64,000 bases of DNA from Halpernia sp048269545 (GCF_048269545.1 NZ_JBLXIJ010000002.1:434001-498000); one strand, 5' to 3'; counted from the first letter of the stretch, positions 1 to 9,123 are shown. A program made the numbers and translations. Notes: generated from the sequence alone by a model not told the origin.

Positions 1-1470
1 CCTATTTCTTCTAGATTTAACGGAATTCTCAATATTTATAGAGAACAACAAAACGAGTATCACAAAAAAATAGAACTTGAGCAAGCTGAAAATTTAAAAA
101 ACCGCCAATCCATTATTGATCGTTTAAAAAATTTATACACCAATTCTGAAGTCGGAACAAATCTTTTTAAATCTATTCGAGAAATTAAAGAAGATTGGGG
201 AAATGCGGGACAAGTGGCGAAAAATGAGTTTAAATTATTAAATAATAATTACTTTTTCCATCTCACTCAGTTTTACGAAATGCTCGATATGAACAAAGAG
301 TTTTTAGTGCAAGAATATGAGCATAATCTGGAAAAAAGACAAAATATTATTGCACGTGCGAAAGAACTTTTAGACGAGAAATCTGTACAAAAAGCGCTTA
401 ATGAACTTCAATATTTACACAAACTTTGGAAGGAAGAAGCCGTTCCGGTTGCAGAAGAATTCAGAGAAACAACTTGGTTAGAATTCAAGGAATTATCTAA
501 TAAAATACATGACAGAAAAACAGAACTTTTTTCACAAATTGATGCAGAACAAGCTGAAAATTTAATTAAAAAGAATGAAATTATTTCTAAAATGAAAGCG
601 CTTGTCTCACCAGAAAAAGAAGGAAATCATAATTATTGGCAACAATCTATTAAGAAAATTGAGGATTTGCGCACAGAATTTTTAAAATTAGGAAGCGTTC
701 CTAAAAAAGAATCAAATCACAATTGGAGTGAATTTAAAGAAATCCTTCGCCAATTTAATTCAAAAAAGAACGATTTCTACAAAGGTTTAAAAAATTCCCA
801 ACAAGATAATTTAGATAAAAAACTAAGTCTCATACAGACTGCAACTGATAATATGAATAGTGAAGATTGGGAAACGGCCGTTCCACTTTTTAAAAATTTG
901 CAGAATGAGTGGAAAAAAATCGGGCATGTTCCTAGAAGTCAAGCTGATAAAATTTGGACAGAGTTTCGGGCTGCATGTAATACTTTTTTTGAGAATTTTC
1001 GTCAGAAAAATGATGTTGCATCAGACAATTGGAAAGAAAATCTGAAACAGAAAAATCAAATTTTAGCCGAATTAAAAACCATTTCGGATGAAAAAGGTAG
1101 TGTAGAAAAAATAGAGGAGTTAAAAAACAACTGGAATAAAGTTGGAAAAGTTCCACGTGAAAATCTAGGAATAAATACAGAATTCAATAAAATTTTAAAA
1201 GAAAAATTAAAATTAAATAAAATTAATGAGTTTGATTTAAAAGAAGAAGGTCTTACAGAATCTCAACTTTCTGATAAAGCCAGAAAAATTAAAAACCAAA
1301 TTTCTGATACTGAATCTGAAATAGTAAAAATGGAAAACAATCTTGGTTTCTTCGCAGATTCTTCTCGAAATAACCCTTTATTAAAGGAAACCTATCTAAA
1401 AATTGATGAGAAAAAAGTGCAATTAGAAAGTCTAAAAGCAACTTTACATCAAATTATTAGTGGCGAATAA
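1..1470 (+). CDS. DUF349 domain-containing protein, 5' end cut off by the window edge
   Basis: The reading frame is open from base 1 to the TAA at 1468-1470 (489 codons), so a GTG at 214 is an internal valine and not the start. The protein is highly charged and helical. It contains about five DUF349-type units, each with a conserved Trp, a K(I/L)G.VP turn and a second Trp/Phe helix, for example NEWKKIGHVPR near bases 907-940. The family is common in Bacteroidota and its biochemical role is not established; in Gammaproteobacteria a DUF349 protein is linked to nucleic-acid transactions, which I do not extend to this one. No signal peptide can be judged because the N-terminus is missing. The C-terminal 60 residues look like coiled coil. 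Confidence 0.85.
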   Translation, partial: PISSRFNGILNIYREQQNEYHKKIELEQAENLKNRQSIIDRLKNLYTNSEVGTNLFKSIREIKEDWGNAGQVAKNEFKLLNNNYFFHLTQFYEMLDMNKEFLVQEYEHNLEKRQNIIARAKELLDEKSVQKALNELQYLHKLWKEEAVPVAEEFRETTWLEFKELSNKIHDRKTELFSQIDAEQAENLIKKNEIISKMKALVSPEKEGNHNYWQQSIKKIEDLRTEFLKLGSVPKKESNHNWSEFKEILRQFNSKKNDFYKGLKNSQQDNLDKKLSLIQTATDNMNSEDWETAVPLFKNLQNEWKKIGHVPRSQADKIWTEFRAACNTFFENFRQKNDVASDNWKENLKQKNQILAELKTISDEKGSVEKIEELKNNWNKVGKVPRENLGINTEFNKILKEKLKLNKINEFDLKEEGLTESQLSDKARKIKNQISDTESEIVKMENNLGFFADSSRNNPLLKETYLKIDEKKVQLESLKATLHQIISGE

Positions 1471-1480
1471 ACTTGATAAA

Positions 1481-2077
1481 ATGAATAAATTTTTAGCGTT
1501 TTTCTGTTTAATTATGGGATTGAGTTTAAGCGCTCAAACTGTAAAAGATTTCTTAAATATTCCAGGTCCTTTGGAAATCGATGGAACAGAATTTTTGCTA
1601 GATTGGAGCAAACAATCATCTGCAACACTTTATCTTCAACAATATTTACCTCGGGATGAAGAAATATCAAATTTCAATCAGCTCATAAATATTTCCTATT
1701 TTGATAAAGATATAGATTTAGATGAGGCAGTTCGGCAAAAAGTAGAAAGTTTCCAAAACCGTGAAAAAACTGATAAATATTCTAAAGTTCAAGTTACAGA
1801 AAGTCCAGACGGAACAGAATATATTGTAGATGGAATTTTAACTGAAACACCGAAAACAGGAAGTCCATACGCAGAATACGGAATTTACAGATTTAAAAAA
1901 ATTACAAATGGCAACAAAAAATATTTTTTAATTTTCTCTTATATCAAAAGAAATTACAGTGATTTGCGTGGCGGTGTAAAATCATTAGAAAAGCAACGTA
2001 ATAAATTAATGGAACTAATTATTGATTTTCAAATTCCTGCAATTTCACTTGGAGCAAATGCAGCAGAAAAGAAATAA
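1481..2077 (+). CDS. Secreted protein of unknown function
   Basis: I chose the ATG at 1481 (198 aa) over an upstream GTG at 1460, because the protein then begins with a clean signal peptide (MNKFLAFFCLIMGLSLSAQ) with likely cleavage after SAQ. The mature part is a mixed alpha/beta sequence with no motif I recognise. It starts 10 bases after the stop of the DUF349 gene, so the two are probably co-transcribed. Likely periplasmic or lipid-free exported. Function unknown. Confidence 0.75.
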   Translation: MNKFLAFFCLIMGLSLSAQTVKDFLNIPGPLEIDGTEFLLDWSKQSSATLYLQQYLPRDEEISNFNQLINISYFDKDIDLDEAVRQKVESFQNREKTDKYSKVQVTESPDGTEYIVDGILTETPKTGSPYAEYGIYRFKKITNGNKKYFLIFSYIKRNYSDLRGGVKSLEKQRNKLMELIIDFQIPAISLGANAAEKK

Positions 2078-2236
2078 ATTCATTTAATATTAAAAAATTA
2101 AGAAAAGTTTTTTTGATTATCTATCACATAAAATCTCAAATGATTTTCTCGGACTTTAACTTTTGTTGAACTTTAATTAGTAATTATTCAAGCTTAAAAT
2201 TCCCAAAATTTTATTTCTTTTCGGTTAAAAAAAATT

Positions 2237-3259
2237 ATGTCAGACGAATTTTACATGCAACGTTGCATAGAATTAGCAAAAAAAGCATTAGGAAAAACTT
2301 ATCCAAATCCTTTAGTAGGAGCAGTTATTGTTTATAATAAGAAAATTATTGGCGAAGGTTTTCATCATAAAGCAGGAGAAAATCATGCGGAAATTAATGC
2401 TATAAATTCTGTAAAAAACAAATCACTTCTCCCCGATTCTACCATTTATGTTTCTTTAGAACCTTGTTCTCATTTTGGAAAAACGCCACCTTGTGCTTTA
2501 AAATTAAAAGAAGTTGGTTTTAAAAAAGTCGTAATTGGTGCGATGGATTCTCATGAAAAAGTAAACGGAGAAGGAAAAAAAATTTTAGAAGATTCAGGAA
2601 TTGAAGTTGTTTCAGGAGTTTTAGAAAAAGAATGTAAAGAATTAAATAAAAGATTCTTCACTTTCCACACCAAAAAAAGACCTTTTATTATTTTAAAATG
2701 GGCACAATCTGGCGATGGATTTTTAGATAAAGATTTCCGGCCAACTGCAATCGGAAACAGTTTGAGTAAACAACGCGTTCATCAATCAAGAGCAGATGAA
2801 CACGCCATTTTAATCGGTACAAATACGGCTTTAAATGATAATCCAAGTTTAACAACCCGTGAAGTAAAAGGCAGAAATCCAATAAGAATTTTGCTTGATT
2901 TTAATTTGAAAGTTCCTTCAGATTTTAATATTTTTAATTCTGAAGCAGAAACCATAGTTTTCAATTCTATTAAAGAAGAAACTAATGGAAATATTAAATA
3001 CATCAAAATTCAGAAAGAAAATTTTCTAAATTATTTGATGGCGAAATTGTATGAATTACAAATTCAATCGGTGATTGTAGAAGGTGGAAGTTTTACTTTA
3101 CAACAATTTATAAATGAAAATCTTTGGGACGAATGCGTAATTATAAAAAATGAAAATCTCAGTTTAAATAATGGAACTTTAGCGCCAAAATTCTCTGAAA
3201 TTCCTTTTAAAACAGAAAAGTTGAGAGATAATTTAGTTTTATTTTATCGGAATTTTTGA
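2237..3259 (+). CDS. ribD: Bifunctional riboflavin biosynthesis deaminase/reductase RibD
   Basis: RibD carries out two consecutive steps of riboflavin synthesis: deamination of 2,5-diamino-6-ribosylamino-4(3H)-pyrimidinone 5'-phosphate, then NADPH-dependent reduction of the ribosyl side chain. The N-terminal cytidine-deaminase-like zinc site is complete: His50-Ala-Glu52 followed by Cys77 and Cys86 in EPCSHFGKTPPC. The C-terminal half (about 145-340) is the reductase domain, with a WAQSGDGF-type start and the VEGG motif near residue 280. Length 340 aa is normal for the family. It stands alone, without other rib genes beside it, and the start ATG follows an A-rich leader. Confidence 0.95.
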   Translation: MSDEFYMQRCIELAKKALGKTYPNPLVGAVIVYNKKIIGEGFHHKAGENHAEINAINSVKNKSLLPDSTIYVSLEPCSHFGKTPPCALKLKEVGFKKVVIGAMDSHEKVNGEGKKILEDSGIEVVSGVLEKECKELNKRFFTFHTKKRPFIILKWAQSGDGFLDKDFRPTAIGNSLSKQRVHQSRADEHAILIGTNTALNDNPSLTTREVKGRNPIRILLDFNLKVPSDFNIFNSEAETIVFNSIKEETNGNIKYIKIQKENFLNYLMAKLYELQIQSVIVEGGSFTLQQFINENLWDECVIIKNENLSLNNGTLAPKFSEIPFKTEKLRDNLVLFYRNF

Positions 3260-3290
3260 ATTTAATTTCTAATTTAATTACTTTCAGATT

Positions 3291-3341
3291 TTTGTCATTC
3301 CGTAGGAATCTAAACTGTTGAGATTCCTACGGAATGACAAA
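3291..3341. repeat. Perfect 21-bp palindromic repeat (GTCATTC...GAATCT family)
   Basis: Two 21-base arms at 3291-3311 and 3321-3341 are exact reverse complements, separated by a 9-base loop. Each arm contains GTCATTCCGTAGGAATCT. It lies 31 bases after the ribD stop and 38 bases before the next start. There is no strong T-tract, so it looks more like a dispersed REP-type palindrome than a plain terminator, although it may well stop transcription. Confidence 0.85.
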
Positions 3342-3379
3342 ATTATACTTATTTTTATGAATATTAAATCATTAATTTA

Positions 3380-3991
3380 ATGAGTGTTTTCTCTTTTAAA
3401 ACCATAAAAAAACCAATAAGTGAAATCCTTTTAAAAGAAAAAGGAAGCAAATTTATTGGCTTTGCAAGTCCAATTTCAAGTGAAGAAGATTTCAAAAATT
3501 ATTTAGCAGAAATTAAAAAAACACATCCAAAAGCAACGCATCATTGTTACGCTTTTAGAATTGGAATTGACGGAGAAAATCACAGAGCAAATGACGATGG
3601 AGAACCAAATGGAAGTGCAGGTTTACCCATTTTCAACCAAATATTAGCAAAAGAATTAACCAATATTTGTGTAGTTGTCGTTCGATATTATGGCGGAACA
3701 AAATTGGGCGTTTCAGGTTTGGTAAAAGCCTATAAAAATTGTGCGCAAGAAACTTTAGACTTAGCTGAATTCATTACCAAAGATTTGACAATTTTAATAG
3801 AAATTAATTTTAAATTTTCTGTACAAAACAGTATTTTTTCTTTAATTAATAAATATGAAGGAAAAATTTTAGAATTTATAACAGCAGGAAACTGCACCAT
3901 AAAAGCCGAAATAAAATCTGTGGATTTTGAAAAATTTATAGAGAACTTAGCAGAAATTCATGAAGTTAATTTTGAAATTTTGGAAGATTAA
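3380..3991 (+). CDS. yigZ: YigZ/IMPACT (UPF0029) family protein
   Basis: The N-terminal two-thirds matches the YigZ/Impact family: KGSKFIGFASPI, then HPKATHHCYAFRIG near residues 50-63, then NDDGEPNGSAGLPI and the VVVRYYGGTKLG signature near 106-117. The C-terminal about 70 residues correspond to the small ferredoxin-like DUF1949 domain. Length 203 aa is typical. Bacterial YigZ proteins are poorly defined; eukaryotic IMPACT acts in translation control through GCN2, a role that cannot be assumed here. Cytoplasmic, single gene between two dispersed repeats. Confidence 0.9.
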   Translation: MSVFSFKTIKKPISEILLKEKGSKFIGFASPISSEEDFKNYLAEIKKTHPKATHHCYAFRIGIDGENHRANDDGEPNGSAGLPIFNQILAKELTNICVVVVRYYGGTKLGVSGLVKAYKNCAQETLDLAEFITKDLTILIEINFKFSVQNSIFSLINKYEGKILEFITAGNCTIKAEIKSVDFEKFIENLAEIHEVNFEILED

Positions 3992-4013
3992 AATAGATTA
4001 TTTACTTCGTACC

Positions 4014-4140
4014 GCTCTGAATGACAGCGAAATTGTCATTCTGAACGAAATGCAAAGTAGCGAAATGAATTGAAGAGTCTCTTTAATAAAAAAGACACAG
4101 ATTCTTCGCTCCACTACGTTTCGCTCAGAATGACAGAAAT
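4014..4140. repeat. Dispersed inverted repeat with GTCATTCTGA and GAATCT ends
   Basis: The stretch contains an imperfect inverted repeat. The left arm, about 4034-4080, begins GTCATTCTGAACGAAA. The right arm, about 4099-4136, reads on the reverse strand GTCATTCTGAGCGAAA and ends in GAAGAATCT. A third GAATGACA copy lies at about 4019-4026. The same family appears once at 36393-36432, and the palindrome at 3291-3341 has related ends. No coding potential. Confidence 0.75.
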
Positions 4141-4189
4141 TATAATTTGAACTTTAGGAATCGTTAATTTCAACTTTAAAAAAGCAAAA

Positions 4190-4218
4190 CTTTTGTAACT
4201 TTTGTGGTTAAAAAATTA
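4190..4218. repeat. CTTTTGTAACTTTTGTGGTT-type dimeric repeat
   Basis: Two imperfect copies of ACTTTTGT in tandem followed by GGTTAAAAA, ending at the stop codon of the minus-strand protease gene. A second member with the same structure is at 58418-58444, also just past the 3' end of a minus-strand gene. Confidence 0.55.
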
Positions 4219-4905
4219 ATTTCTCCTTCCACCATTTAACAGGGAAGCGAAATATAAAAGTTGTGCTAAAGAACCGATTGCTGCAACAACATAAGTTCTC
4301 GCCGCCCATTTTAAAGCATCTTTTGCGCCATCTTGTTCTTGTCTCGTTACAGTTCCAGATTTTTCCAGCCAAATTAAAGCACGATTACTCGCATCATATT
4401 CTACCGGCAAAGTTATAAATGCAAAAACTGTAGTGATTGCGAAAAGAATTACGCCAATTGTTAGAAGCGTTTTATTTCCACTCGAAGCCATTACTAAAAT
4501 CCCTGCAATTAAAATAAAATTTAAAAGTTTCGAACTCACATTTACTAAAGGAACCATTGTTGAGCGGAGTTTCAAAGCGGCGTAACCAACTTTATGTTGT
4601 ACAGCATGACCGCATTCATGAGCTGCAACTGCTGCAGAAGCAGCATTTCTTTGCATATAAACTTCTTCCGAAAGATTTACTGTTTTGTCTAAAGGATTGT
4701 AATGATCAGTCAATTGTCCAGGAACAGAAGTAACTTGAACGTCATTAATTCCATTGTCGTGCAACATTTTTTCTGCAATTTCTTTTCCCGACATTCCGTT
4801 CTGCAAATGCATTTGAGAATAGAATGCAAACTTAGATTTCAGGCGGTTTTGCACAATGAAACTAATTAAAAAAATCGCACCTAAAATCAAGTAATATCCA
4901 CTCAT
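4216..4905 (-). CDS. Membrane-bound neutral zinc metallopeptidase (YugP-like)
   Basis: Family of integral-membrane zinc proteases with an HECGHAVQH (HExxH) active site, here roughly residues 90-98 counted from the chosen start. An N-terminal membrane helix precedes the catalytic segment, and two or three hydrophobic helices follow (LLNFILIAGILVMA, LLTIGVILFAITTVFAF, VVAAIGSLAQLLYF). I start it at the ATG whose codon ends at 4905 (MSGYYLILG), because the longer form begins at a TTG and adds only a lysine stretch. It is divergent from the GNAT-like gene across about 100 bases. Substrate unknown. Confidence 0.88.
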   Translation of the reverse strand: MSGYYLILGAIFLISFIVQNRLKSKFAFYSQMHLQNGMSGKEIAEKMLHDNGINDVQVTSVPGQLTDHYNPLDKTVNLSEEVYMQRNAASAAVAAHECGHAVQHKVGYAALKLRSTMVPLVNVSSKLLNFILIAGILVMASSGNKTLLTIGVILFAITTVFAFITLPVEYDASNRALIWLEKSGTVTRQEQDGAKDALKWAARTYVVAAIGSLAQLLYFASLLNGGRRN

Positions 4906-4982
4906 TATCTTCTTTTTTTTCAAAATTCAATTTAATTAGAAGTAAAAAGTATGCCAAAACTTTTATTTAAAATATTTAATTT

Positions 4983-4990
4983 TATCTTTG
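4983..4990 (+). promoter_or_regulatory. Bacteroidota -7 box (TATCTTTG) for the GNAT-like gene
   Basis: TATCTTTG is an exact match to the Bacteroidota consensus TAnnTTTG, 19 bases before the ATG at 5010. No clear -33 TTG element is visible. Confidence 0.55.
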
Positions 4991-5009
4991 TTTTTCTTAA
5001 TAAAATTAA

Positions 5010-6134
5010 ATGTCAATTCTAACTATAATTGAAGTAAACTCCGCAGATTTATTGAAAAAATTCGTAAAATTCCCGATGGAACTTTATATGAATAATTCAT
5101 GTTTTGTGCCACCATTAATAAATGATGAACTTAAAGTTTGGGATCCAAAACACAACGCTGCTTTTGCTTATTGTGATTCTAAAAAATATTTAGCTTTAAA
5201 AGATGGAAGAATTGTAGGAAGAATTGCAGTTATATTTAATAAAAAAGAAGCGGAAGAACTAGGAATATCTAAAATCCGTTTCGGTTGGTTGGATTTCATT
5301 GATGACATTGAAGTTTCTAAAGCTTTAATAAATAAAGCGGTAGAATTCGCAAAAGAAAAAAATATTTCAAAAATTGAAGGTCCGATGGGATTTACAAACC
5401 TTGATAAATCGGGAATGTTAACAAAGGGTTTTGATAAATTAGCTACAATGATTGGATTGTATAACTTTTCATATTATCCAAAGCATTTGGAAAAATTAGG
5501 TTTAGTTAAAGAAAAAGAATGGGTAGAATTTGAAATGAGATTTCCCGAGATTTTATCTGAAAAGGTGGAAAAATTTAGCCGATTGATTAAACAGAAATAT
5601 AAATTAAATGTTATTCAATTTAAAAGTAAAGAAGACATAAAACCTTTTATAGATCCAATGTTTAAGCTTTTAGATCAAACTTATAATTCTCTTTCAACCT
5701 ACACGCCAATTACTAAAGAGCAAATTGCAACTTATAAAGAAAAATATTTTCCATTTATAGATAAAAATTATATCATTTGTGTAGAAGATGAAAATCATGA
5801 TCTTGTGGCTTTCGCTGTCACAATGCCTTCTTACAGCAAAGCTTTACAAAAAGCCAACGGAAAATTGTTTCCTTTCGGATGGTATTATTTACTTCAAGCG
5901 AGCAAAAAAAATGATAGTGCCAATTTTTATTTAATTGGAATACAACCAGAATATCAAAGACGTGGTGTAACTGCAATTATTTTTAAAGAAATATATGAAC
6001 GTTTTACAAAAATGGGAATTACTTATGCGGAAACAAACCCAGAATTAGAAGAAAACAAAAGCGTTCAAGTTTTGTGGCAAGATTATAATCCGGTTAATCA
6101 TAAGCGCAGAAGAACCTATTCAAAAGAAATTTAA
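5010..6134 (+). CDS. GNAT-fold N-acetyltransferase-like protein
   Basis: A 374-aa cytoplasmic protein. The C-terminal third has the acyl-CoA-binding signature of GNAT enzymes: FYLIGIQPEYQRRGVTA at about residues 309-325, followed by a helix and an ETNPELEENKSVQ segment. The N-terminal part (ELYMNNSCFVPPLINDE, ...KIEGPMGFTNLDKSGML) is typical of long Bacteroidota GNAT-like proteins of the YghO type. The substrate is not known. It is followed with no spacer by a small membrane-protein gene, so the two form an operon. Confidence 0.8.
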   Translation: MSILTIIEVNSADLLKKFVKFPMELYMNNSCFVPPLINDELKVWDPKHNAAFAYCDSKKYLALKDGRIVGRIAVIFNKKEAEELGISKIRFGWLDFIDDIEVSKALINKAVEFAKEKNISKIEGPMGFTNLDKSGMLTKGFDKLATMIGLYNFSYYPKHLEKLGLVKEKEWVEFEMRFPEILSEKVEKFSRLIKQKYKLNVIQFKSKEDIKPFIDPMFKLLDQTYNSLSTYTPITKEQIATYKEKYFPFIDKNYIICVEDENHDLVAFAVTMPSYSKALQKANGKLFPFGWYYLLQASKKNDSANFYLIGIQPEYQRRGVTAIIFKEIYERFTKMGITYAETNPELEENKSVQVLWQDYNPVNHKRRRTYSKEI

Positions 6135-6317
6135 ATGAAAAAACAGCTTATCATTTACGGTATTTTAATAATTATTTTTCTAGTTTATAATTTCTTTTTT
6201 AAAGTTGCAGATGAAAAAACAAATACCGCAATTAACATTTTAATTGCAAGTATTATTTTTGGGTATATTGCTTATTTGGCTTTTACGATTTTAAAAAAAA
6301 TGAATCAAAACAAGTAA
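6135..6317 (+). CDS. Small two-helix membrane protein
   Basis: 60 aa. The ATG directly follows the TAA of the GNAT-like gene (zero spacer), which supports translation coupling and a real gene. Two hydrophobic segments, about 5-22 (LIIYGILIIIFLVYNFFF) and 33-53, are separated by a short polar loop (KVADEKTNT), and the C-terminus is basic. Such small membrane proteins are common in Flavobacteriia but have no assigned function. Confidence 0.65.
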   Translation: MKKQLIIYGILIIIFLVYNFFFKVADEKTNTAINILIASIIFGYIAYLAFTILKKMNQNK

Positions 6318-6412
6318 TTTTTAATCATTATAAATTATTTTAATTGTGTTATTAAATTTAACATTTTAGCCTCCAATATTTCATCTTCTCTACTTTATTC
6401 ATTAAATTTGCA

Positions 6413-6420
6413 AATTAAGA
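6413..6420 (+). promoter_or_regulatory. Candidate -7 box (TAAATTTG) of the nuo operon
   Basis: TAAATTTG matches TAnnTTTG exactly and ends 10 bases before the nuoA ATG, in a 113-base non-coding gap after the small membrane protein. The implied leader is only a few bases long, so the real start site needs mapping. Confidence 0.5.
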
Positions 6421-6430
6421 ACCTTGCAAA

Positions 6431-6796
6431 ATGAATTTACCAGAAAATTATATTCCTATTTTAATTCAAGCCGCTGTCGCAATTGGCTTCGTTGCAATCT
6501 CAATTCTTGGCGCACATTATTTGGGTCCAAATTTGAAGGGAAAAAATAAAGATAAAAATTTTGAGTGCGGTGTGGAAAATGAAGGCAATGCAAGAACACC
6601 ATTTTCTGTAAAGTACTTTTTAACCGCTATTTTATTTGTGCTTTTTGACATTGAAATCGTATTTTTTTATCCTTATGCAGTAAATTTTAGAGAATTTGGT
6701 TTTGAAGGTTTCATTGCAGTTCTAATGTTTGTAGGTGTTTTCTTTTTGGGCTTTTTTTATGTTTTGAAAAGAGGCGCTTTAGATTGGGACAAATAA
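6431..6796 (+). CDS. nuoA: NADH-quinone oxidoreductase subunit A
   Basis: Membrane subunit of complex I near the quinone site. It has three transmembrane helices (about 9-30, 63-83, 90-112) and the family signature FECGVENEGNARTPFSVKYFLTAI in the first loop, which carries the conserved cysteine, followed by the acidic FDIEIVF segment in helix 2. Length 121 aa is normal. First gene of a 14-gene operon; nuoB follows after 15 bases. Confidence 0.96.
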   Translation: MNLPENYIPILIQAAVAIGFVAISILGAHYLGPNLKGKNKDKNFECGVENEGNARTPFSVKYFLTAILFVLFDIEIVFFYPYAVNFREFGFEGFIAVLMFVGVFFLGFFYVLKRGALDWDK

Positions 6797-6811
6797 TTAA
6801 AATAACAGAAA

Positions 6812-7369
6812 ATGTCAGATAATAAACCTATTATAAGAACAGACGCGCCCGCTCCTCCAGGACATGCAGGCGAAGGTTTTTTCGCAACTAATTTAAGTAG
6901 TCTCGTGGGAATGGCTCGCGCAAATTCACTTTGGCCTCTACCTTTTGCAACATCTTGCTGTGGAATTGAATTTATGGCGATGATGATGCCTACTTATGAT
7001 TTAGCACGTTTTGGTGGAGAAAGAATGTCTTTTTCTCCGAGACAAGCCGATGTACTTTTAGTTTGTGGAACCATTGCTAAAAAATTAGGCCCAATTTTAA
7101 AAGAAGTTTATACCCAAATGGCAGAACCGAAATGGGTAATTGCAGTTGGAGCTTGTGCAAGTTCAGGTGGTATTTTTGACACTTATTCTGTACTTCAAGG
7201 AATTGATAAAATAATTCCTGTAGATGTTTATGTTCCCGGTTGTCCACCAAGACCAGAGCAAATTTTAGAAGGATTTATGCAAGTTCAAGCTTTAGCAGAA
7301 AGTGAAAGTTCTAGAAGAAGAGATTCTGAAGAATACAAACATTTACTAGAATCTTACGATATAAATTAA
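6812..7369 (+). CDS. nuoB: NADH-quinone oxidoreductase subunit B
   Basis: Peripheral subunit that carries the terminal [4Fe-4S] cluster N2, the electron donor to quinone. The cluster ligands are visible: the tandem Cys49-Cys50 in SCCGIEFMAM, the Cys in VGACASSGG and the Cys in VPGCPPRPE. Length 185 aa is typical. Its stop overlaps the nuoC start by one base (TAATG), a sign of translational coupling. Confidence 0.97.
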   Translation: MSDNKPIIRTDAPAPPGHAGEGFFATNLSSLVGMARANSLWPLPFATSCCGIEFMAMMMPTYDLARFGGERMSFSPRQADVLLVCGTIAKKLGPILKEVYTQMAEPKWVIAVGACASSGGIFDTYSVLQGIDKIIPVDVYVPGCPPRPEQILEGFMQVQALAESESSRRRDSEEYKHLLESYDIN

Positions 7370-7869
7370 TGGATATGACGAATGAATTTGTGCTAGAAGC
7401 CATTACAAGAGAATTTCCAGAGTCTGTTTTAAACTCATCCGAACCTTATGGATTTTTAACGGTTGAAGTAAAAAAACAAGATATTAAAAAGATAGTTCAT
7501 TATCTGCAAGAATCAACATTAGGAATTAACTTTCTTACTGATATTTGCGGAATTCATTATCCAGAATTTCAAGAAAAAGAATTAGGTGTGATTTATCATT
7601 TGCATAATATGCAAACTAATTTTAGAATTCGTCTTAAAGTATTTATGTCTCGTGAGAAAAACGAAGTCGATAGTTTAACAGAACTTTATTCTGGAGCAAA
7701 TTGGATGGAACGGGAAACATTTGATTTTTATGGAATTAAATTTAAAGGACATCCAGATCTTAGAGTTATTTTAAATGATCCAGGTTTAGGTTATCATCCG
7801 ATGTTGAAAGAATATAAATTAGAAGATGGAACCAGAACCGATAAAGATGATAAAATGTTCGGTAGATAA
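7369..7869 (+). CDS. nuoC: NADH-quinone oxidoreductase subunit C
   Basis: Structural subunit of the connecting arm of complex I (30-kDa subunit family). The conserved C-terminal ANWMERETFDFYGIKFKGHP and the GYHPMLKEY segment are present. It is a separate gene, not fused to nuoD as in enterobacteria. A second possible ATG lies two codons in (7375). Length 166 aa fits. Confidence 0.95.
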   Translation: MDMTNEFVLEAITREFPESVLNSSEPYGFLTVEVKKQDIKKIVHYLQESTLGINFLTDICGIHYPEFQEKELGVIYHLHNMQTNFRIRLKVFMSREKNEVDSLTELYSGANWMERETFDFYGIKFKGHPDLRVILNDPGLGYHPMLKEYKLEDGTRTDKDDKMFGR

Positions 7870-7899
7870 ATTGCTTAAAGTTTAAAGCAAATCAAAATT

Positions 7900-9123
7900 A
7901 TGAAAGACAACGAATTATCAAATATATTAAATCAGTACGAATCTAAAGAGCAGATTGACGGACAGTTATATACGCTCAATTTAGGTCCAACTCATCCTGC
8001 AACACACGGAATTTTTCAAAACATTCTTACAATGGATGGTGAAAGAATTTTGCACGATGAACAAACTGTAGGTTATATTCACCGTGCTTTTGAAAAAATT
8101 TCTGAAAGAAGAAATTTCACACAAATCACTACTCTTACAGATAGAATGAACTATTGTTCTGCGCCCATAAATAATATTGGATGGCACATGACAGTAGAAA
8201 AACTAATTGGTTGCAAAACGCCGAAACGCGTAGATTATATGAGAATCATAATGATGGAACTCGCAAGAATAACCGATCATTTGGTTTGTAATGGTGTTAT
8301 TGGTGTAGATTCAGGAGCTTTAACAGGATTTACATACGTTTTCCAAGATCGTGAAAGAATCTATGAAATGTATGAAGAAATTTGTGGCGCGAGAATGACC
8401 ACAAATATGGGGAGAATTGGTGGTTTTGAAAGAGATTTTAGTCCAAGATTTCACGAGTTAATTAAAGATTTTATTAAAACTTTTCCTAAAAGATTTGGTG
8501 AGTTTGTAACCTTAATGGAAAGAAATAGAATTTTTATGGACAGAACCATCGGAGCTGGAGCAATTTCTGCAGAACGTGCTTTAAATTATGGTTTTACAGG
8601 TCCCAATTTGCGCGCAACTGGAGTTGATTATGATGTAAGAGTTGCACAACCTTATTCTTCTTATGATGATTTTGATTTTACGATTCCCATCGGAACTGCA
8701 GGAGATACTTATGACCGTTTTATGGTTCGTCAACAAGAAGTTTGGGAAAGTTTAAAATTAATAAAAAACGCCTACGAAAATTTACCGGAAGGAAATTTTC
8801 ATGCAGATGTTCCAAATTTTTATTTGCCAGAAAAAGCAGATGTTTACACTAAAATGGAAGCTTTAATTTACCACTTTAAAATCGTAATGGCAGAAACTGA
8901 AATACCGAAAGGTGAAGTTTACCATTGTGTAGAAGGAGGAAATGGAGAATTAGGTTTTTATTTGGTAAGTGATGGCGGAAGAACGCCTTATAGATTGCAT
9001 TTTAGAAGACCGTGCTTTATTTATTATCAAGCTTATCCCGAAATGGTAACTGGCTCAATGATTTCTGATGCGGTGGTAACTTTAAGTTCGCTGAATGTAA
9101 TTGCAGGTGAATTAGATGCATAA
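7900..9123 (+). CDS. nuoD: NADH-quinone oxidoreductase subunit D
   Basis: 49-kDa subunit lining the quinone pocket. Signature motifs are the LNLGPTHPATHG loop near residues 27-38, with the quinone-binding His and Thr, and the GYIHRAFEK segment. The C-terminal sequence replaces the old [NiFe] cluster cysteines with the PYRLHFRRPCF stretch. Length 407 aa is as expected. An 85-base spacer with a heptamer repeat separates it from nuoE. Confidence 0.97.
   Translation: MKDNELSNILNQYESKEQIDGQLYTLNLGPTHPATHGIFQNILTMDGERILHDEQTVGYIHRAFEKISERRNFTQITTLTDRMNYCSAPINNIGWHMTVEKLIGCKTPKRVDYMRIIMMELARITDHLVCNGVIGVDSGALTGFTYVFQDRERIYEMYEEICGARMTTNMGRIGGFERDFSPRFHELIKDFIKTFPKRFGEFVTLMERNRIFMDRTIGAGAISAERALNYGFTGPNLRATGVDYDVRVAQPYSSYDDFDFTIPIGTAGDTYDRFMVRQQEVWESLKLIKNAYENLPEGNFHADVPNFYLPEKADVYTKMEALIYHFKIVMAETEIPKGEVYHCVEGGNGELGFYLVSDGGRTPYRLHFRRPCFIYYQAYPEMVTGSMISDAVVTLSSLNVIAGELDA

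Noticed and set aside
214..216. GTG as start codon of the first gene
   Set aside because: The same frame is open to base 1 and encodes more DUF349-like sequence, so the gene is simply cut by the window edge.
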